A stretch of DNA of 5,734 bases from Elusimicrobiota bacterium. Lineage in GTDB: Bacteria > Elusimicrobiota > Elusimicrobia > Elusimicrobiales > UBA9959. The DNA lies in the NCBI GenBank assembly GCA_030637365.1, contig DAOWGR010000155.1:1-5734 (forward strand), in the 5' to 3' direction. The translations under genes were made by a program, and so were the position numbers. This document shows, one piece after another, positions 4,731 through 5,734 of this stretch; position 1 is the first letter of the stretch, and the number at the start of each line of letters is the position of its first letter. The notes under the pieces are model-generated. The model saw only the letters and a list, made by a program, of their open reading frames with translations. It was not told the DNA's origin and did no database searches.

Positions 4731-5489
4731 TTAATCGTCAAATTTGGGGGTACTGTCATATATATGGGTTCTAAAGATTTTAACCAATTCCTGCACTTCC
4801 CGAGGCTCCAAGACTTTATTCTGTCTGGGCAAATAATAATCTCTAAATCTCTTGGGATTTAATATCCATATATCGTCCGTAACGCACCCTGAATCATCTT
4901 CAATCATTATTTTTGGAAATAACACCACGGGCTTGACATTATTGATATTTCTGCCCGTAATCTCTCTCAAATAACTTTTAATCCAATTGGCGTGTCTTTT
5001 GGCTTCCTCAACAGGCTCGGGCTTATGCAAAAGCCTATGGCCTAAAAAGATAAATCCATCATTGTAAGTAATTTTTTCAGCGCTGTATTTCTTGGGGTTT
5101 TTTACTTCAATGGCGTAAATCCCGGACGGGCCGATAACCACAATATCTATATTAAATTTATGTCCGGGAACATCATTAAGTATGTGATAACCGTCTTTTA
5201 TAATCGGCTCAATTTCTTCTCTGGCGCTTCTTTCTCCCTCGCGCCCCTGATAATATTTCTCAAATTTTAAAACATTATGCCGTATCGCGACTAAACTGCC
5301 AATTCCCAAAATGGCTGGAATACCCCATCCTACGCCAATTCCTCCGATTATAAAAAAAAGACTGATTGCCAAAACGGAAAACACACCCGCAAACACTCCG
5401 ACCCAAAAAATCAAATTATTCATCTCCAATTGAAGCGATTGCCCCGCCGTACGCAAAACAGCTTTGGCAAAATAGAATTTCCTTTTCAC
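4731..5489 (-). CDS. Membrane-anchored NERD-domain protein (nuclease-like)
   Basis: The protein has 252 residues. Two hydrophobic segments at about 25-48 and 51-70, joined by a glycine-rich turn, would anchor it in the cytoplasmic membrane. A cytosolic NERD domain follows at about 80-200. It shows the family's GREGERSARE (82-91), NIDIVVIGPSGIYAIEVKN (113-131) and a helix around 160-175. D115, E128 and K130 match the D...ExK pattern of the PD-(D/E)XK nuclease fold, on which NERD is thought to be built. The glutamine often found at the start of the later helix appears as E161 or E162. Nuclease activity and target are inferred from the fold, not known. The start is GTG at 5489, supported by a run of five G's at 5498-5494 four bases upstream. 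It is followed after 105 bp by the separately promoted pentapeptide-repeat gene. No helicase, methylase or other defence partner is visible. Confidence 0.9.
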   Translation of the reverse strand: MKRKFYFAKAVLRTAGQSLQLEMNNLIFWVGVFAGVFSVLAISLFFIIGGIGVGWGIPAILGIGSLVAIRHNVLKFEKYYQGREGERSAREEIEPIIKDGYHILNDVPGHKFNIDIVVIGPSGIYAIEVKNPKKYSAEKITYNDGFIFLGHRLLHKPEPVEEAKRHANWIKSYLREITGRNINNVKPVVLFPKIMIEDDSGCVTDDIWILNPKRFRDYYLPRQNKVLEPREVQELVKIFRTHIYDSTPKFDD

Positions 5490-5552
5490 AAGTCCCCCTT
5501 AAAATTTTAACAACTGCTCCGAACCGTTTTCTCTATTCTCTCATCAATACGC

Positions 5553-5584
5553 TTAGACTATCAATTTTTCAATCAGTAGTCTAA
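5553..5584. promoter_or_regulatory. 8+8 dyad in the divergent spacer upstream of the NERD gene
   Basis: TTAGACTA (5553-5560) and TAGTCTAA (5577-5584) are perfectly complementary across a 16-base AT-rich spacer. The element lies 64 bp before the NERD start codon and 57 bp before the possible plus-strand gene. On the minus strand it overlaps TTGAAA and TTGATA sequences that could act as -35 elements, although no good -10 pairs with them (TATTGA or GAGAAT at 17-18 bp). This suits a repressor-type operator controlling one or both genes. The alternative is a simple hairpin in the leader. Confidence 0.4.
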
Positions 5585-5640
5585 TTTCAGGAATAGAGAT
5601 TTGAAATTTTATATAAGGATTACAAAAGCGAGCCGATAAT

Positions 5641-5734
5641 TTGAACCGATTCGTTTTATTAACAAAATTTTTAGAAATAGATTTGGAAACGCGCGAGGAA
5701 AAATTTCAAAAGGCAAGTATTATCATCGCCGCGG
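5641..5734 (+). CDS. Possible start of a plus-strand gene, cut by the window edge
   Basis: The plus-strand frame is open from 5617 to the right edge. TTG at 5641 is the only plausible start codon, and it begins (M)NRFVLLTKFLEIDLETREEK and continues through about 31 codons. The composition looks protein-like: a hydrophobic and basic start, then an acidic and basic stretch, then a new hydrophobic run (ASIIIAA). Evidence for the start is weak, because there is no ATG. AAGGA at 5615-5619 is too far away, and only a poor GAG lies nearer. TATAAG at 5612-5617 could be a -10 box. The fragment is too short to assign a family. A true start just upstream or a chance frame remains possible. Confidence 0.35.
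   Translation, partial: MNRFVLLTKFLEIDLETREEKFQKASIIIAA

Noticed and set aside
5366..5584. Plus-strand 72-codon frame over the NERD gene start
   Set aside because: It is antisense to the NERD membrane segments and its control region, and nothing independent supports it.

Overview
The window looks like a chromosomal segment of a low-to-moderate GC bacterium (roughly 40% GC by eye). Its protein genes mostly use Shine-Dalgarno sites, and two exported or membrane proteins suggest a free-standing cell with an active secretion system. The DnaE sequence, with a short insertion after the first PHP motif, and the overall gene style recall uncultured lineages such as Elusimicrobiota or Omnitrophota. 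That placement is an impression from memory, not a demonstrated assignment. I see no rRNA, tRNA, CRISPR array, transposase or phage gene.

Layout. Positions 1-2052 (minus strand) hold the first 684 codons of dnaE, the replicative DNA polymerase III alpha subunit, cut by the left edge of the window. A 269-bp divergent spacer (2053-2321) carries a possible leaderless dnaE promoter, an imperfect direct repeat, a 15-bp palindrome and a tiny reading frame that echoes the start of the next gene. Positions 2322-2987 (plus) encode an exported protein that I cannot assign to a family. It is followed by a weak AT hairpin and a stretch that is very rich in C and nearly lacks G. Positions 3231-3782 (plus) encode a Nudix hydrolase of the ADP-ribose pyrophosphatase type with a degenerate Nudix box. 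Its leader contains a TATAAT box, a possible 29-residue leader peptide that overlaps the Nudix start codon by ATGA, and inverted repeats next to the ribosome binding site.

Between the Nudix gene and the convergent pentapeptide-repeat gene (3783-4010) are a nested inverted repeat, three tandem 15-bp units and a strong hairpin that probably terminates both genes. Positions 4011-4625 (minus) encode a secreted or membrane-anchored pentapeptide-repeat protein with its own near-consensus promoter. Positions 4731-5489 (minus, GTG start) encode a membrane-anchored NERD-domain protein. The right end (5490-5734) contains an 8+8 dyad and what may be the first codons of a divergent plus-strand gene that leaves the window.

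The genes do not form one recognisable pathway: replication, nucleotide-sugar housekeeping, and envelope or nuclease-like functions sit side by side, each apparently in its own transcription unit. I found no clear new multi-gene system. The most unusual features are the Nudix leader and divergent Nudix box, the structured and repeated spacer at 3798-3882, the unassigned exported protein, and the paired TATAAT boxes that lie almost on top of start codons.
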